From Saprospiraceae bacterium (GTDB lineage Bacteria; Bacteroidota; Bacteroidia; Chitinophagales; Saprospiraceae): a DNA stretch of 48,974 bases. The stretch spans positions 1 through 48,974 of the forward strand of contig JAHDHW010000007.1 in NCBI GenBank assembly GCA_020631105.1. The letters run 5' to 3'. The notes below the pieces were generated by a model. The model made no database searches and had not been told where the DNA came from. It saw nothing but the letters and a program-made list of their open reading frames with translations. This document shows, in pieces, positions 8,353-16,989 of this stretch. Both the position numbers and the translations under genes were made by a program. Each line of letters starts with the position of its first letter. Position 1 is the first letter of the stretch.

Positions 8353-8699
8353 ATTAATTTACGATGTAAATACACGTGTTCTAAAGCAGAAAATACTTCG
8401 ATGTGGCAAAGGTTAGAGAAAGAAGGGAGGCGCAGATGAATACGCAAAAATATGCAGTTTAATTTTCCTTCATGGCTAAAAACTTTACCTTTAAATTTAA
8501 GCAATTTATTGGGTTTTTCGGCCTACTTAACGTTTCTTTTTGAAAAGAAAGTATAAGTGCCGAACGAATTCAGATTTAGTTACGGGGGAATGAATAGTGG
8601 CAGGAATTAAATAGTAGAATTCAAATACATGAATTCAGTAGAAATCCCATAGAAATCGGTGCTTTTCGTTGAAAAGCCCACAAAAATACAAAAAGGATT
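8353..8699. other. Divergent intergenic region recQ / kdsD
   Basis: This 347-bp region should hold the promoters of recQ (minus) and kdsD (plus). I see no gene. Two small perfect hairpins are present: TTTCTTTT/AAAAGAAA (8533-8550) and GCTTTTC/GAAAAGC (8661-8677), the second ending 22 nt before the kdsD start codon, where it could affect translation. Confidence 0.5.
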
Positions 8700-9668
8700 G
8701 TGAATATCGCAACTAAAATTAAGTCAATTGCACGACGCACTTTAGCGATCGAGGCGGATACAATTCGTACCCTTACTGAACACATTGACGCCGGCTTTGT
8801 TGAGGCCGTCGAAGCTATATTTAGACGTAAAGGAAGGCTTATTGTCACAGGTGTTGGCAAAAGTGCAATTATCGCACAAAAAATGGTAGCGACTTTTAAT
8901 TCTACAGGTACGCCCTCGATGTTTATGCATGCGGCGGATGCTATTCATGGGGATTTAGGAATGATACAAGCGGAAGATACAGTTTTGTGTTTGTCGAAGA
9001 GCGGAGCAACTTCAGAGATAAAAGTATTAATACCCTTGCTTAGGAATATCGAAGTTCCAATTATAGGAATGTTTAGTAATATAGATTCGTATTTGGCAAA
9101 GAATGCTGATCATCTTATCTACGTTCCTGTTGCACAGGAAGCCGATCCCAATAATTTGGCCCCGACCGCCAGCACTACTGCACAATTGGCAATGGGTGAT
9201 GCTATGGCAACGTCTTTACTAGCACTACGTGGTTTTTCGCCAAGAGATTTTGCCCAGTTTCACCCGGGAGGGATATTAGGGAAGCAACTCTACTTAAGAG
9301 TGAGAGATATTTATCCAAATAACGCTAGTCCTGCTATTTTACCTGCTGCGACCTTACGCGAGGTGATTCTGGAAATGACGTCTAAGCGATTGGGGATGAC
9401 AGCAGTTGTTGATCAGCAAAAAAACGTTTTAGGGATTATAACAGATGGAGATTTACGAAGAATGCTCGAGAAGAATAAAGATATTTCTAAATTGAGTGCA
9501 ATTGATATTATGACTCCTACTCCCAAAACTATTCCCCCGGACACCTTAGCAGTAAAAGCATTGGAGCAACTTCGCCAGTATAGCATCACACAATTGGTGG
9601 TTGCGGATGAAGGTAAATATTTAGGGGTAATTCATTTACATGACTTGATACGAGAAGGATTGATATGA
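8700..9668 (+). CDS. kdsD: Arabinose-5-phosphate isomerase (KpsF/GutQ family)
   Basis: Converts ribulose 5-phosphate to arabinose 5-phosphate, the first committed step towards Kdo of lipopolysaccharide. The 322-residue protein has an N-terminal SIS domain (about 30-170; GVGKSAIIAQKMVATFNSTGTPS and LSKSGATSE are the sugar-phosphate loops) and two CBS domains (about 200-320; IITDGDLRR and LGVIHLHDL). The start is GTG at 8700, giving the typical N-terminus. It overlaps the next gene by 4 nt (ATGA), so translation of the two is probably coupled. The cytoplasmic location fits the lack of any signal. Confidence 0.95.
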   Translation: MNIATKIKSIARRTLAIEADTIRTLTEHIDAGFVEAVEAIFRRKGRLIVTGVGKSAIIAQKMVATFNSTGTPSMFMHAADAIHGDLGMIQAEDTVLCLSKSGATSEIKVLIPLLRNIEVPIIGMFSNIDSYLAKNADHLIYVPVAQEADPNNLAPTASTTAQLAMGDAMATSLLALRGFSPRDFAQFHPGGILGKQLYLRVRDIYPNNASPAILPAATLREVILEMTSKRLGMTAVVDQQKNVLGIITDGDLRRMLEKNKDISKLSAIDIMTPTPKTIPPDTLAVKALEQLRQYSITQLVVADEGKYLGVIHLHDLIREGLI

Positions 9669-10681
9669 GAATCCTACTATTCGGACTTTGCTTATTTTTA
9701 AGTTGTCAGCAGCAAGATCAAAAGAAAGTATCTCCATCTTTTTACCATTGGCAACAAGAGCTAAGTCTCAATGCATTCGAAATTGATTACCTCCAATCTT
9801 TATCGGTTAAAAGAGTGTATCTCCGTTTTTTTGATGTCGACTGGCAGAATGAAAAAGCAGTGCCTCTTTCAATTTTGAGTGTGCAAAATTCCTTGCCGGA
9901 TTCCATAGAAGTCGTACCGGTCATCTTTATCACTAATCGAACTATACTCAATGCTAATGATAAAGAAATCGGGGTGCTGGCAAATCGAATTGTCAAAAAA
10001 GTAAATGAGCTAAGTGCTGCTTTCGAAATGAAATTTCCAGAAGTGCAAATAGACTGTGACTGGTCCCCAAAATCTCAAGAGAAATATTTCCGGCTACTGG
10101 ATATTTTGAAGGAAGGTTTTTCCGGACAAGGCAAAAACCTAAGTGCAACGATACGTTTACATCAAATTAAGTATTACCAAAAAACGGGTGTTCCAAATGT
10201 TGACCGTGGGGTGCTGATGTTCTATAATACAGAAGCCGTTGATGATCCTTCTGTCCTCAATTCAATTTTGAATTTAGCTACCGCCAAAACTTACTTATAT
10301 CAATTTGATACCTATCCTCTTTCTTTGGATATAGCTCTGCCTGTTTTTCGCTGGGGGGTAGTATTTCAAGGAGATCGATTTGTTCGCTTGATTAATGGAT
10401 TAGATCGTAGTATGCTGAGGGATACTTCAGCGTTTTTAAAATTAGGCAAAAATCAATTCGAGCTTCGCAAAAGTATGTATCTTGAAGGCTATTATTTGTA
10501 CAAAGGAGATCGAATTCGGACAGAAAGTATTAGTGAAGAGGTTTTAATAGAGGCTGCTCAGTTATTAGCGAAGGAACTTTCAAGCGAGGATCGCCACGTC
10601 ATTTTTTATCATCTTGATTCAAGCTTAATTACCAATTATTCGAATGAAGTATTGGAAACTGTTTATCGTACTTTTGATTAG
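9665..10681 (+). CDS. Lipoprotein, possible TIM-barrel glycosidase-like (DUF3142-like)
   Basis: A 338-residue protein with a lipobox ending at Cys14 (LFLSC). The segment FPEVQIDCDWSPKSQEKYFRLL (written here as motif 125-144: core QIDCDWSP with Asp130 and Asp132) resembles the acidic strand end of a TIM-barrel glycoside-hydrolase fold, as in DUF3142-like proteins. Other strand-like pieces are VYLRFFDVDW (51-60), VVPVIFITN and GVLMFYNTEA. It overlaps kdsD by 4 nt and the next gene by 38 nt. The fold is inferred from motif shape; the substrate is unknown. Confidence 0.65.
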   Translation: MRILLFGLCLFLSCQQQDQKKVSPSFYHWQQELSLNAFEIDYLQSLSVKRVYLRFFDVDWQNEKAVPLSILSVQNSLPDSIEVVPVIFITNRTILNANDKEIGVLANRIVKKVNELSAAFEMKFPEVQIDCDWSPKSQEKYFRLLDILKEGFSGQGKNLSATIRLHQIKYYQKTGVPNVDRGVLMFYNTEAVDDPSVLNSILNLATAKTYLYQFDTYPLSLDIALPVFRWGVVFQGDRFVRLINGLDRSMLRDTSAFLKLGKNQFELRKSMYLEGYYLYKGDRIRTESISEEVLIEAAQLLAKELSSEDRHVIFYHLDSSLITNYSNEVLETVYRTFD

Positions 10682-12926
10682 TGGAACATTCCTGCTTACA
10701 CCGGCTCGGACTGCTGAGGGCTGTGGGCCAGAATTGTTTTTTGATGGTTATTCATTTATTCATTCGGATATTATTCAAAAGGATTCCCTTTATAGCCCAT
10801 ACTTCTATGGCTTTGAAGATTATTACGAACATTTTCAGGAAGTAAAACAGATTCAGGTAAATGAGAATTTATTGGAATGGCAACAAATGTTTTGCGAGCA
10901 GGCATCTATTACTCAGATCGGTCAAGTCGTTTATGATGCTTCAGCTGCTGATATCAAGCTGCTGCGCACAGCAATTCAAAATGAGAAATATCCATTGCAG
11001 GGACGATTGACCAGGAATAGTTTTGCGCAACATCTCAAGTCTAATAAATGTGAGTATACCGTTGATTATTTACTCTATGCAAAAGACTGTGAACCTCATG
11101 TTACTTATTATGACGACTGGGATCGGCCTCAAAAAGATACAATCGAAATGCAGTCTCTTATTGAACGAGGACTAAAAGAATTTCGCCAGAGCAAATCGCA
11201 TTATATTAAGCTACGATATGCGTATCAAATTATTCGACTTGCACACTATAAGAAGAATTATGCTCAAACGTTGAGGTTGCATGATTTTCTTTTACCTAAG
11301 ATTAATCAATTTGACAGTATCCTTAACTACTGGATAATGGGGCATCGTGCGGGAGCATTAAGGGCTCAGGGTAAAAATGTCGAGGCATCTTATTTGTATT
11401 CGCTGATCTTCGCCCAATGTCCAAGCAAACGGGAGACGGCTTATCGTAGTTTTAAAATTACAGATCAGGAGCAATGGGATGAGCTACTCTTAATGTGTCA
11501 GGATGACCAGGAGCGCTCTACTTTGTACGCCATACGGGCAAGTCAAAATAGTGCAAGAGCGGCAGAGGAGATGGAAAAAATTTATGCACTTTTTCCGGAG
11601 AGTCCACAACTTGAGCTCCTTTTGGTGAAGGAGATGAAAAAACTGGAAAAGGATTTATTAGGTATTGATTTTAATGATAAGGTCAAGTCAAATCTAAGGT
11701 TCTATGGATACCCGAGAAAAAAAAGAGGGGATTATGTGATTAGTTTGCATAAGTTAGTTCAAAAGGTTGTAGAAGAGGCACAGGTGAAAAACCTGGAGCT
11801 TTGGAAAATTGCAGATGGATACTTAGAATTTTTAGCCGGGGATTATTATGCTGCAGATTTGACTTTTGAAAAAATAGATGAGGAGATTACAACTGAAGCA
11901 CTTAAAGAGCAGTTGGCAGTTTTTCGGTTAGCCTTAAAGATGAATCGTTGGGAGAATTTCGATAGTGAAGATGAAACGGAGATTGCGGACATAATCGAAG
12001 AAAATCCACTTTACAAAAAGTATAAAGACTTTCCTGATTTCATGAATGATCGTTTGAGTTTCGTTTATAAAAACCAAGGTAACCCGGGAAAAGCTTTTAG
12101 AGTAAGACATCCTTTCGCTGCACTCAAACCAAATCCGCAGACAGAGATAGTAGAGGATTTATTAAAAATTTGTCGGGAAGCAGAGCCTACTAAATTTGAG
12201 CGGGCCCTTATAAAAAAGGATGCTGACGTGACTATCGAAAGTGACCTGATGGATATGAAGGGCACCCGCTACATGGCAATGGGAAAAATGGAAGCAGCGC
12301 TGGAGGTGCTGAAACGAATCCCGCGGAATGATTGGGAGTTGTACAAGTTCAATCCTTTCCTGGAGCGCCTGGGACCTTGTGTCCATTGCCCGATACCGGA
12401 TAGTACAGAGTTGTTTACCAAAGTTGAGATTATTCAAAAAATATTTGAGCTGGAGTATAAAGCCAAATCTGATTACGAGAATAGTGCGATTTATCATTAT
12501 CAACTAGGAAATGCTTATTATAACATGTCTTACTTCGGCTATGCCTGGGATGCGATAGACTATTTTCGAAGTGGCGCGAACTGGTCCTTTGATAAAGATC
12601 GGGTGTTTCCTTATGCTTCTAGTCCATTTGGAAATCGCGAAAATCATGATTTATCGATTGCATTGTCGTATTTTGAGCAATCACGAGCTGAGGCAAAAAA
12701 TCCGGAGCTTGCTGCAAGAGCTGCATTTATGGCTGCGAGGTGCGAGCTGAATTCTTTTTTTGTGAGCAGTCAGAGTCGATATAATTCCTACTTGAATACA
12801 ATACCTGTGATCCCTCCGGAGTATCGCAGATATTATCAGTTGCTAAATGAGAATTACCACCAGACCAATTTTTATCAGGATATAATAGAAGAGTGTAAAT
12901 TTTTCGCGGCTTACGCGAATCACTAA
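10644..12926 (+). CDS. Large secreted helical-repeat (TPR-like) protein
   Basis: A 760-residue protein with a signal peptide (about 1-24) and a short Cys-containing start of the mature part (EGCGPELFFDGYSF). The rest is helical: degenerate TPR-like repeats are visible at about 200-330 (HYKKNYAQTLRLHDFL, EASYLYSLIFAQCP), 395-430 and 540-720. It starts 38 nt inside the preceding lipoprotein gene in another frame, so the two are translationally coupled and probably act together at the outer membrane. I do not recognise a named family. The sequence from 680 on (ALSYFEQSRAEAKNPELAARAAFMAARCE) is the clearest TPR. Confidence 0.75.
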   Translation: MKYWKLFIVLLISGTFLLTPARTAEGCGPELFFDGYSFIHSDIIQKDSLYSPYFYGFEDYYEHFQEVKQIQVNENLLEWQQMFCEQASITQIGQVVYDASAADIKLLRTAIQNEKYPLQGRLTRNSFAQHLKSNKCEYTVDYLLYAKDCEPHVTYYDDWDRPQKDTIEMQSLIERGLKEFRQSKSHYIKLRYAYQIIRLAHYKKNYAQTLRLHDFLLPKINQFDSILNYWIMGHRAGALRAQGKNVEASYLYSLIFAQCPSKRETAYRSFKITDQEQWDELLLMCQDDQERSTLYAIRASQNSARAAEEMEKIYALFPESPQLELLLVKEMKKLEKDLLGIDFNDKVKSNLRFYGYPRKKRGDYVISLHKLVQKVVEEAQVKNLELWKIADGYLEFLAGDYYAADLTFEKIDEEITTEALKEQLAVFRLALKMNRWENFDSEDETEIADIIEENPLYKKYKDFPDFMNDRLSFVYKNQGNPGKAFRVRHPFAALKPNPQTEIVEDLLKICREAEPTKFERALIKKDADVTIESDLMDMKGTRYMAMGKMEAALEVLKRIPRNDWELYKFNPFLERLGPCVHCPIPDSTELFTKVEIIQKIFELEYKAKSDYENSAIYHYQLGNAYYNMSYFGYAWDAIDYFRSGANWSFDKDRVFPYASSPFGNRENHDLSIALSYFEQSRAEAKNPELAARAAFMAARCELNSFFVSSQSRYNSYLNTIPVIPPEYRRYYQLLNENYHQTNFYQDIIEECKFFAAYANH

Positions 12927-12937
12927 AAACAAAACGT

Positions 12938-13681
12938 ATGATTTTTCCTATTGGTGATACCCAAGTTAAAGGAGGGGTGTTTCCCTATGTAACTTATGCC
13001 TTCATTGTGTTAAATGTATTGGCATTTATCTATCAGCTTTCAGACCCTAATTTATTGGTTTGTGACTATGGCTCCGTCCCGAATAACATCTTGAGAGGAG
13101 ATGATTACATTACCTTGCTCACGAGTACTTTTATGCATGGAGGATGGATGCACCTTATCGGGAATATGGTTTTTCTCTGGGTATTCGGAGATAATATAGA
13201 AGCGACAGTAGGTAATTTTTCATTCGCAGGTTTTTACATTCTCGGAGCACTGGCAGCTTCTGCCTTGCACATATTTTTGAGTAATGGATCTTCATTTGAT
13301 ATAGTAAATTGTTGTGAGCTTTGTACCGGCTGTACCGAAGGTGCTGCGCTTTGTCCCGGATCTATTCCAAGCGTTGGAGCGAGTGGTGCAATCTCCGCTG
13401 TGCTTGGTGCTTACCTGGTGATGTTTCCGAAGTCGAAGGTGAAGACTTTAGTGTTTTACTTTTTTATAGAAGTACCAGCATTTTTATTCCTGGGATTCTG
13501 GATTGCACAGCAATTGTTTTTTGGAGTAGGATCATTAGGCGCCGATGCGGCATCAAGTGGCGGAACAGCTTGGTGGGCACATATCGGCGGGTTTGTATTT
13601 GGAGTGATTGCCGGTTTCTTTGCTCGGGATACTAAGCCAAAGGAACCACCAAGGTGGAGAACAAAAAATGATTTTGTATAG
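12938..13681 (+). CDS. Rhomboid-family intramembrane serine protease
   Basis: A 247-residue polytopic protein of the rhomboid family, which cuts membrane proteins within or near the bilayer. Catalytic Ser149 sits in VGASGAISAVLGAY and catalytic His215 in WWAHIGGFVFG; the family motif HGGWMHLIGNMVFLWVFGDNIE (His67, His72 and Asn76) is intact. Between TM helices, residues 120-145 hold five cysteines (125, 126, 129, 132, 139) just before the active Ser, an insertion that looks like a metal or disulfide site. It follows the TPR gene by 11 nt and is probably in its operon. Confidence 0.93.
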   Translation: MIFPIGDTQVKGGVFPYVTYAFIVLNVLAFIYQLSDPNLLVCDYGSVPNNILRGDDYITLLTSTFMHGGWMHLIGNMVFLWVFGDNIEATVGNFSFAGFYILGALAASALHIFLSNGSSFDIVNCCELCTGCTEGAALCPGSIPSVGASGAISAVLGAYLVMFPKSKVKTLVFYFFIEVPAFLFLGFWIAQQLFFGVGSLGADAASSGGTAWWAHIGGFVFGVIAGFFARDTKPKEPPRWRTKNDFV

Positions 13682-13716
13682 AGATTTTGACTGACCTAAA
13701 ATAATGCTTGTATCAT

Positions 13717-13750
13717 AACGGAGTAGTTTCAAACTTGGAATTACTCCGTT
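13717..13750 (+). terminator. Terminator after the rhomboid gene
   Basis: AACGGAGTA (13717-13725) pairs with TACTCCGTT (13742-13750), a 9-bp stem with a 16-nt loop followed by GTTATTTTAG. It overlaps the stop codon of the convergent O-antigen ligase gene. The U-tract is weak. Confidence 0.6.
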
Positions 13751-15006
13751 GTTATTTTAGTGGAAGAATTTTTTTGATTTAAACCAACTAAGAGGAATAA
13801 AGCATAGAATGCTACACCTATTGCATTCTCTATCGTATTCTCTACTAAGAAAGAAAAGAAAACAATGACATGTAGTACCAATAGAAAATCATCTCGATAA
13901 TTGTGATGATATTTTAAAGGAAATAAAAAAGCAAATAAGAAAAACGTAAACCCAATGATGCCCGTTCCGGCAAGTACGGAGACAAATTGATTGTGAGGTA
14001 GTTTAGGGTGTGAGATATTTGGATAAAAGGTTTGATAATACCTCTTGACTTCTTTTTTTAGGTCTCCTGCCCCTTTTCCCCAAAGGGGATTTTGACTAGC
14101 TAAAACCAAGCCTGCTTCTATAGAAATTAAGCGCTCAGAATCTGAAAGATTATCAATATTACCTTTGCGATATTGATCGTAATCATAAAGAGTGTACCTT
14201 ATCTTTTGCTGAAGACTTGGAATAGTGTAGAAGGCAATGATTGGTAATGCTGCCAAGCAAAGCATCAAGAATGTTCCCAAGAGGTACCTCCGCGAATAAA
14301 AAATAAAACGTAAGCCAAGGACCAATATAGAAATGTAGAGGACAACTAGCCCACTGCGGACGGAGAGTAAATGTAGAAAAACGAATAAGTATAGGCTAAG
14401 GCAAAGAATTAAAGTACGCTCTCGTTGATTTCGCCAGTGAAATTTCCGCCACCACAAAATGATACCACTCAAGACCGCAAAAGAAAGTAAAAGGCTATAT
14501 CGGATGTGATTGATTGGGGTAGGGATTGCTTTGCCCATGCCGATACTTTGGTTGATGGCTTCAAAGTTGAGGGCATAATTAAGTCCTACTGGTATGGTGC
14601 TAATGCTAACAGTAATGAGAAAGCAGTAGAATAATCCTGCATATTGGCGATAGCTGAAAGCCGGCAAACTGGCGAAGGCAAAAGGCAGTAGTAAAAAGGG
14701 TAGTTTGATGCGGAGCCTTTCGGCCCAGTATTCAAGGTCTGAAGAATAGATACCAGAGCATAATACAATGAAAAAGAAAAACGTGATGACAAGGAAATCT
14801 TTCCTTCTAAGAAAAGTAAACCAACGGTCTTTAAGGGTAGTGGTTGAGGCTAAGCTTAATTTATGGTCTTGCTCATCGAGTATACTTAAAAGCACCAGCC
14901 CGATCATCCCAAGGGTCAAAACAAATTTGGAATAAAGCAGTGCAACGATTAGGGCAACACAAATCCAAAAAGCTAATTTTTGACGGAGTGGTTTGTTTGA
15001 TGGCAT
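13741..15006 (-). CDS. O-antigen ligase / polymerase-like membrane protein
   Basis: A 421-residue protein with about ten to twelve hydrophobic segments and a large periplasmic loop (about 270-340) that ends in the family motif HPKLPHNQFVSVLAGTGIIG, typical of the Wzy/WaaL (O-antigen ligase) family. Such proteins join or polymerise glycans on the periplasmic face using undecaprenyl-linked donors. The GKGAGDLKKEV segment before it is also usual. It starts 8 nt after the upstream TPR gene on the same strand, so the two are co-transcribed. Ligase and polymerase cannot be told apart from sequence. No other glycan genes adjoin it. Confidence 0.85.
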   Translation of the reverse strand: MPSNKPLRQKLAFWICVALIVALLYSKFVLTLGMIGLVLLSILDEQDHKLSLASTTTLKDRWFTFLRRKDFLVITFFFFIVLCSGIYSSDLEYWAERLRIKLPFLLLPFAFASLPAFSYRQYAGLFYCFLITVSISTIPVGLNYALNFEAINQSIGMGKAIPTPINHIRYSLLLSFAVLSGIILWWRKFHWRNQRERTLILCLSLYLFVFLHLLSVRSGLVVLYISILVLGLRFIFYSRRYLLGTFLMLCLAALPIIAFYTIPSLQQKIRYTLYDYDQYRKGNIDNLSDSERLISIEAGLVLASQNPLWGKGAGDLKKEVKRYYQTFYPNISHPKLPHNQFVSVLAGTGIIGFTFFLFAFLFPLKYHHNYRDDFLLVLHVIVFFSFLVENTIENAIGVAFYALFLLVGLNQKNSSTKITTE

Positions 15007-15014
15007 AATGCGGA

Positions 15015-16859
15015 TCAGATATCATCTCCGCGTAATATACGAAATCGTTTACGAGCATCGACAGCAAAAGTACTTGCTGAATATTCTATAAATATTTTTT
15101 CATAAAGCTCTTTGGCGCGATCTATATTGTTGAGATGCGTCTCATTAAGCTGTGCTAATTCGTAGAGGGCATTATCCGTTCGGACACCTTCCGGATACTT
15201 ATCGATTATTGCCTGGAGCATTTCGGCAGAACGCTCGAACTCTCTTTTTTTGTAATAAATTTTTGATTTGGTATAAAAAATATCGTCCTCCAATGAGTGC
15301 TCAGGAAAGAGGGTTTGTAAGGAATCTAATTTGAGAAAAGCTTCATCAAATCGATTTTGGAACACTAGTAAGTCAGCTTCAGAGTAAAGTGTAAGAGCTC
15401 GGGTTGTCGTATCTAGTCCGAGATTGTCCATGATGAATACAGATAAATCCAGGGCATCATTGGAGATTAACTTTGAGGTAGATGCTTTGAGCACGTCAAA
15501 CTGTGCCTGTGCATATTCAAAATCACCGGCGTAATAATAAAGCTTCGCATTACGATAACGAGCTTCATGACCCAGGTAATCCTCCATAAACTCTTTATCT
15601 ACCTGTGAATAGAGTAGGGTTGCTTCCCAGATTTCACCATCCATTAAATAGAAGTCAGCCAGGCTTAGTTTTGCATTAGCGAGAACATACCGATTCAGGC
15701 CAGGGAAATTTATCAATTCATCAAGTAAGGAGATTGCCTTTTTTCGATCATTAAGATAGAAAGCTTCCAGGCTTGCCAGTTCGGCAATAATTGGGGCTGT
15801 AGTTTTATTACGACCAAATTCATCAATAAAAACTTCATACTCTGCTTCTAATGTCCTAAGGTCTTCTTCAGTGTAGTCAAAGCCTTGGACAAGTTTTTTG
15901 CGTTTACAACCCAAAGATGCTTTTTTAGCATCAATGTAAAATCCAGAGGCTAGACCTTTTTCTTCGACAATGTAATCATAAGCACGGATGGCTGTTTCAT
16001 AATCTTTACCTCGTTCGGCAGTTTCACCTAAGTCAAATACTCTGGCTCCGGTTTCATCTAGTGTCCGGTCAAGAGAAGTAACTTGTCGTAGAGCATTTCT
16101 GTAATCTTTCTCTTGAATAAAGACCCAAGCCAAAAGTTCAGGATATTGAACTGCTTCGGGGTGATCGCCAATACGAGTATAGAGCTGCCCTTTTAGCTCA
16201 TCGAATTCTTCTTCGGTCAGATAACGTTGAAAGATAGCTTGAAGAGAATTCATTCTGGCAGCATTAGCATCCAGGCTATTGAGGTAGTTCTCAATCATTT
16301 TAACGCTCTCTCCTTTTCTACGATAAAGATCTCCCAGATTATAAGAGAAAACGGTTTTGTCGTTAAGTAATTTGCCGCCTTTTTCATAGGTGGCAATGGC
16401 GTAATCGTATTTGGTTAGATTTCTAAAGGCGTTAGCTAAGCGAGTAATAATAAATTGATCTGCGTCCAGTTTGTCTATTGCTTTTTGATATTGAGCTTCT
16501 GCCTTATCGTTTTTTAGTTGACGCTCATATAAATTACCGTAAGTAACATAAAGCTGAACATCTTTAGGCTTTTTTTTGATTTGCTTCTTTAGAATACCCT
16601 CTGCGTTTTGGAAATCTTCCAAAGCTATCAGACAGTCCATGTAACGATCAAAGTAATAATCGTTATTGCTATTTTTTTTATGGAGCTTTTCGTACAAAGT
16701 GGCAGCCTTCTCAAACTCTCCGCTATTGAAATATTGCTGAGCGAGTTTGGATTCAGGCTGAGCCATAGCACTTAGTGGCAATAATATTAAAGCTGCCAGA
16801 GCTAAGGTAGATAAGCTAAAACCGGGAAGATTAGTCAATAATCGATTCATGGATAACAT
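15015..16859 (-). CDS. Secreted tetratricopeptide-repeat protein
   Basis: A 614-residue protein: signal peptide (about 1-33, ending SAMAQ) then TPR repeats across the whole length. Clear repeats start at about residue 40 (AQQYFNSGEFEKAATLYEKL), 105 (YVTYGNLYERQLKNDKAEAQYQKAI), 140, 175, and again at 520-600 (YYKKREFERSAEMLQAIIDKYP, YELAQLNETHLNNIDRAKELYEKI). TPR proteins of this kind in Bacteroidota are envelope scaffolds, and this one is co-transcribed with the O-antigen ligase-like gene, 8 nt apart. A second ATG at 16850 is an alternative start. Role not known. Confidence 0.88.
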   Translation of the reverse strand: MLSMNRLLTNLPGFSLSTLALAALILLPLSAMAQPESKLAQQYFNSGEFEKAATLYEKLHKKNSNNDYYFDRYMDCLIALEDFQNAEGILKKQIKKKPKDVQLYVTYGNLYERQLKNDKAEAQYQKAIDKLDADQFIITRLANAFRNLTKYDYAIATYEKGGKLLNDKTVFSYNLGDLYRRKGESVKMIENYLNSLDANAARMNSLQAIFQRYLTEEEFDELKGQLYTRIGDHPEAVQYPELLAWVFIQEKDYRNALRQVTSLDRTLDETGARVFDLGETAERGKDYETAIRAYDYIVEEKGLASGFYIDAKKASLGCKRKKLVQGFDYTEEDLRTLEAEYEVFIDEFGRNKTTAPIIAELASLEAFYLNDRKKAISLLDELINFPGLNRYVLANAKLSLADFYLMDGEIWEATLLYSQVDKEFMEDYLGHEARYRNAKLYYYAGDFEYAQAQFDVLKASTSKLISNDALDLSVFIMDNLGLDTTTRALTLYSEADLLVFQNRFDEAFLKLDSLQTLFPEHSLEDDIFYTKSKIYYKKREFERSAEMLQAIIDKYPEGVRTDNALYELAQLNETHLNNIDRAKELYEKIFIEYSASTFAVDARKRFRILRGDDI

Positions 16860-16936
16860 AGAGCAATTCGTTTAAAGTAAGATTGCGCGAAATACGTATA
16901 AAAAACGCAATATCGGGCCAAAAGTTGCCCAAAACA

Positions 16937-16970
16937 CAAACGGCCACTCTCTGAGGAGAGTAGCCGTTTG
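16937..16970 (-). terminator. tonB terminator
   Basis: CAAACGGC-C-ACTCTC (16937-16951) pairs with GAGAGT-A-GCCGTTTG (16956-16970): 14 bp with one mismatch and a TGAG loop. It is 20 nt after the tonB stop on the minus strand; the U-tract is short (TGTGTTTT). Confidence 0.8.
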
Positions 16971-16989
16971 GTATAATTTGAGATCGATT

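Noticed and set aside
8445-8452. TATTTTTG on the minus strand as recQ promoter
   Set aside because: The -33 element is missing at the right distance, so the match may be chance in AT-rich DNA.
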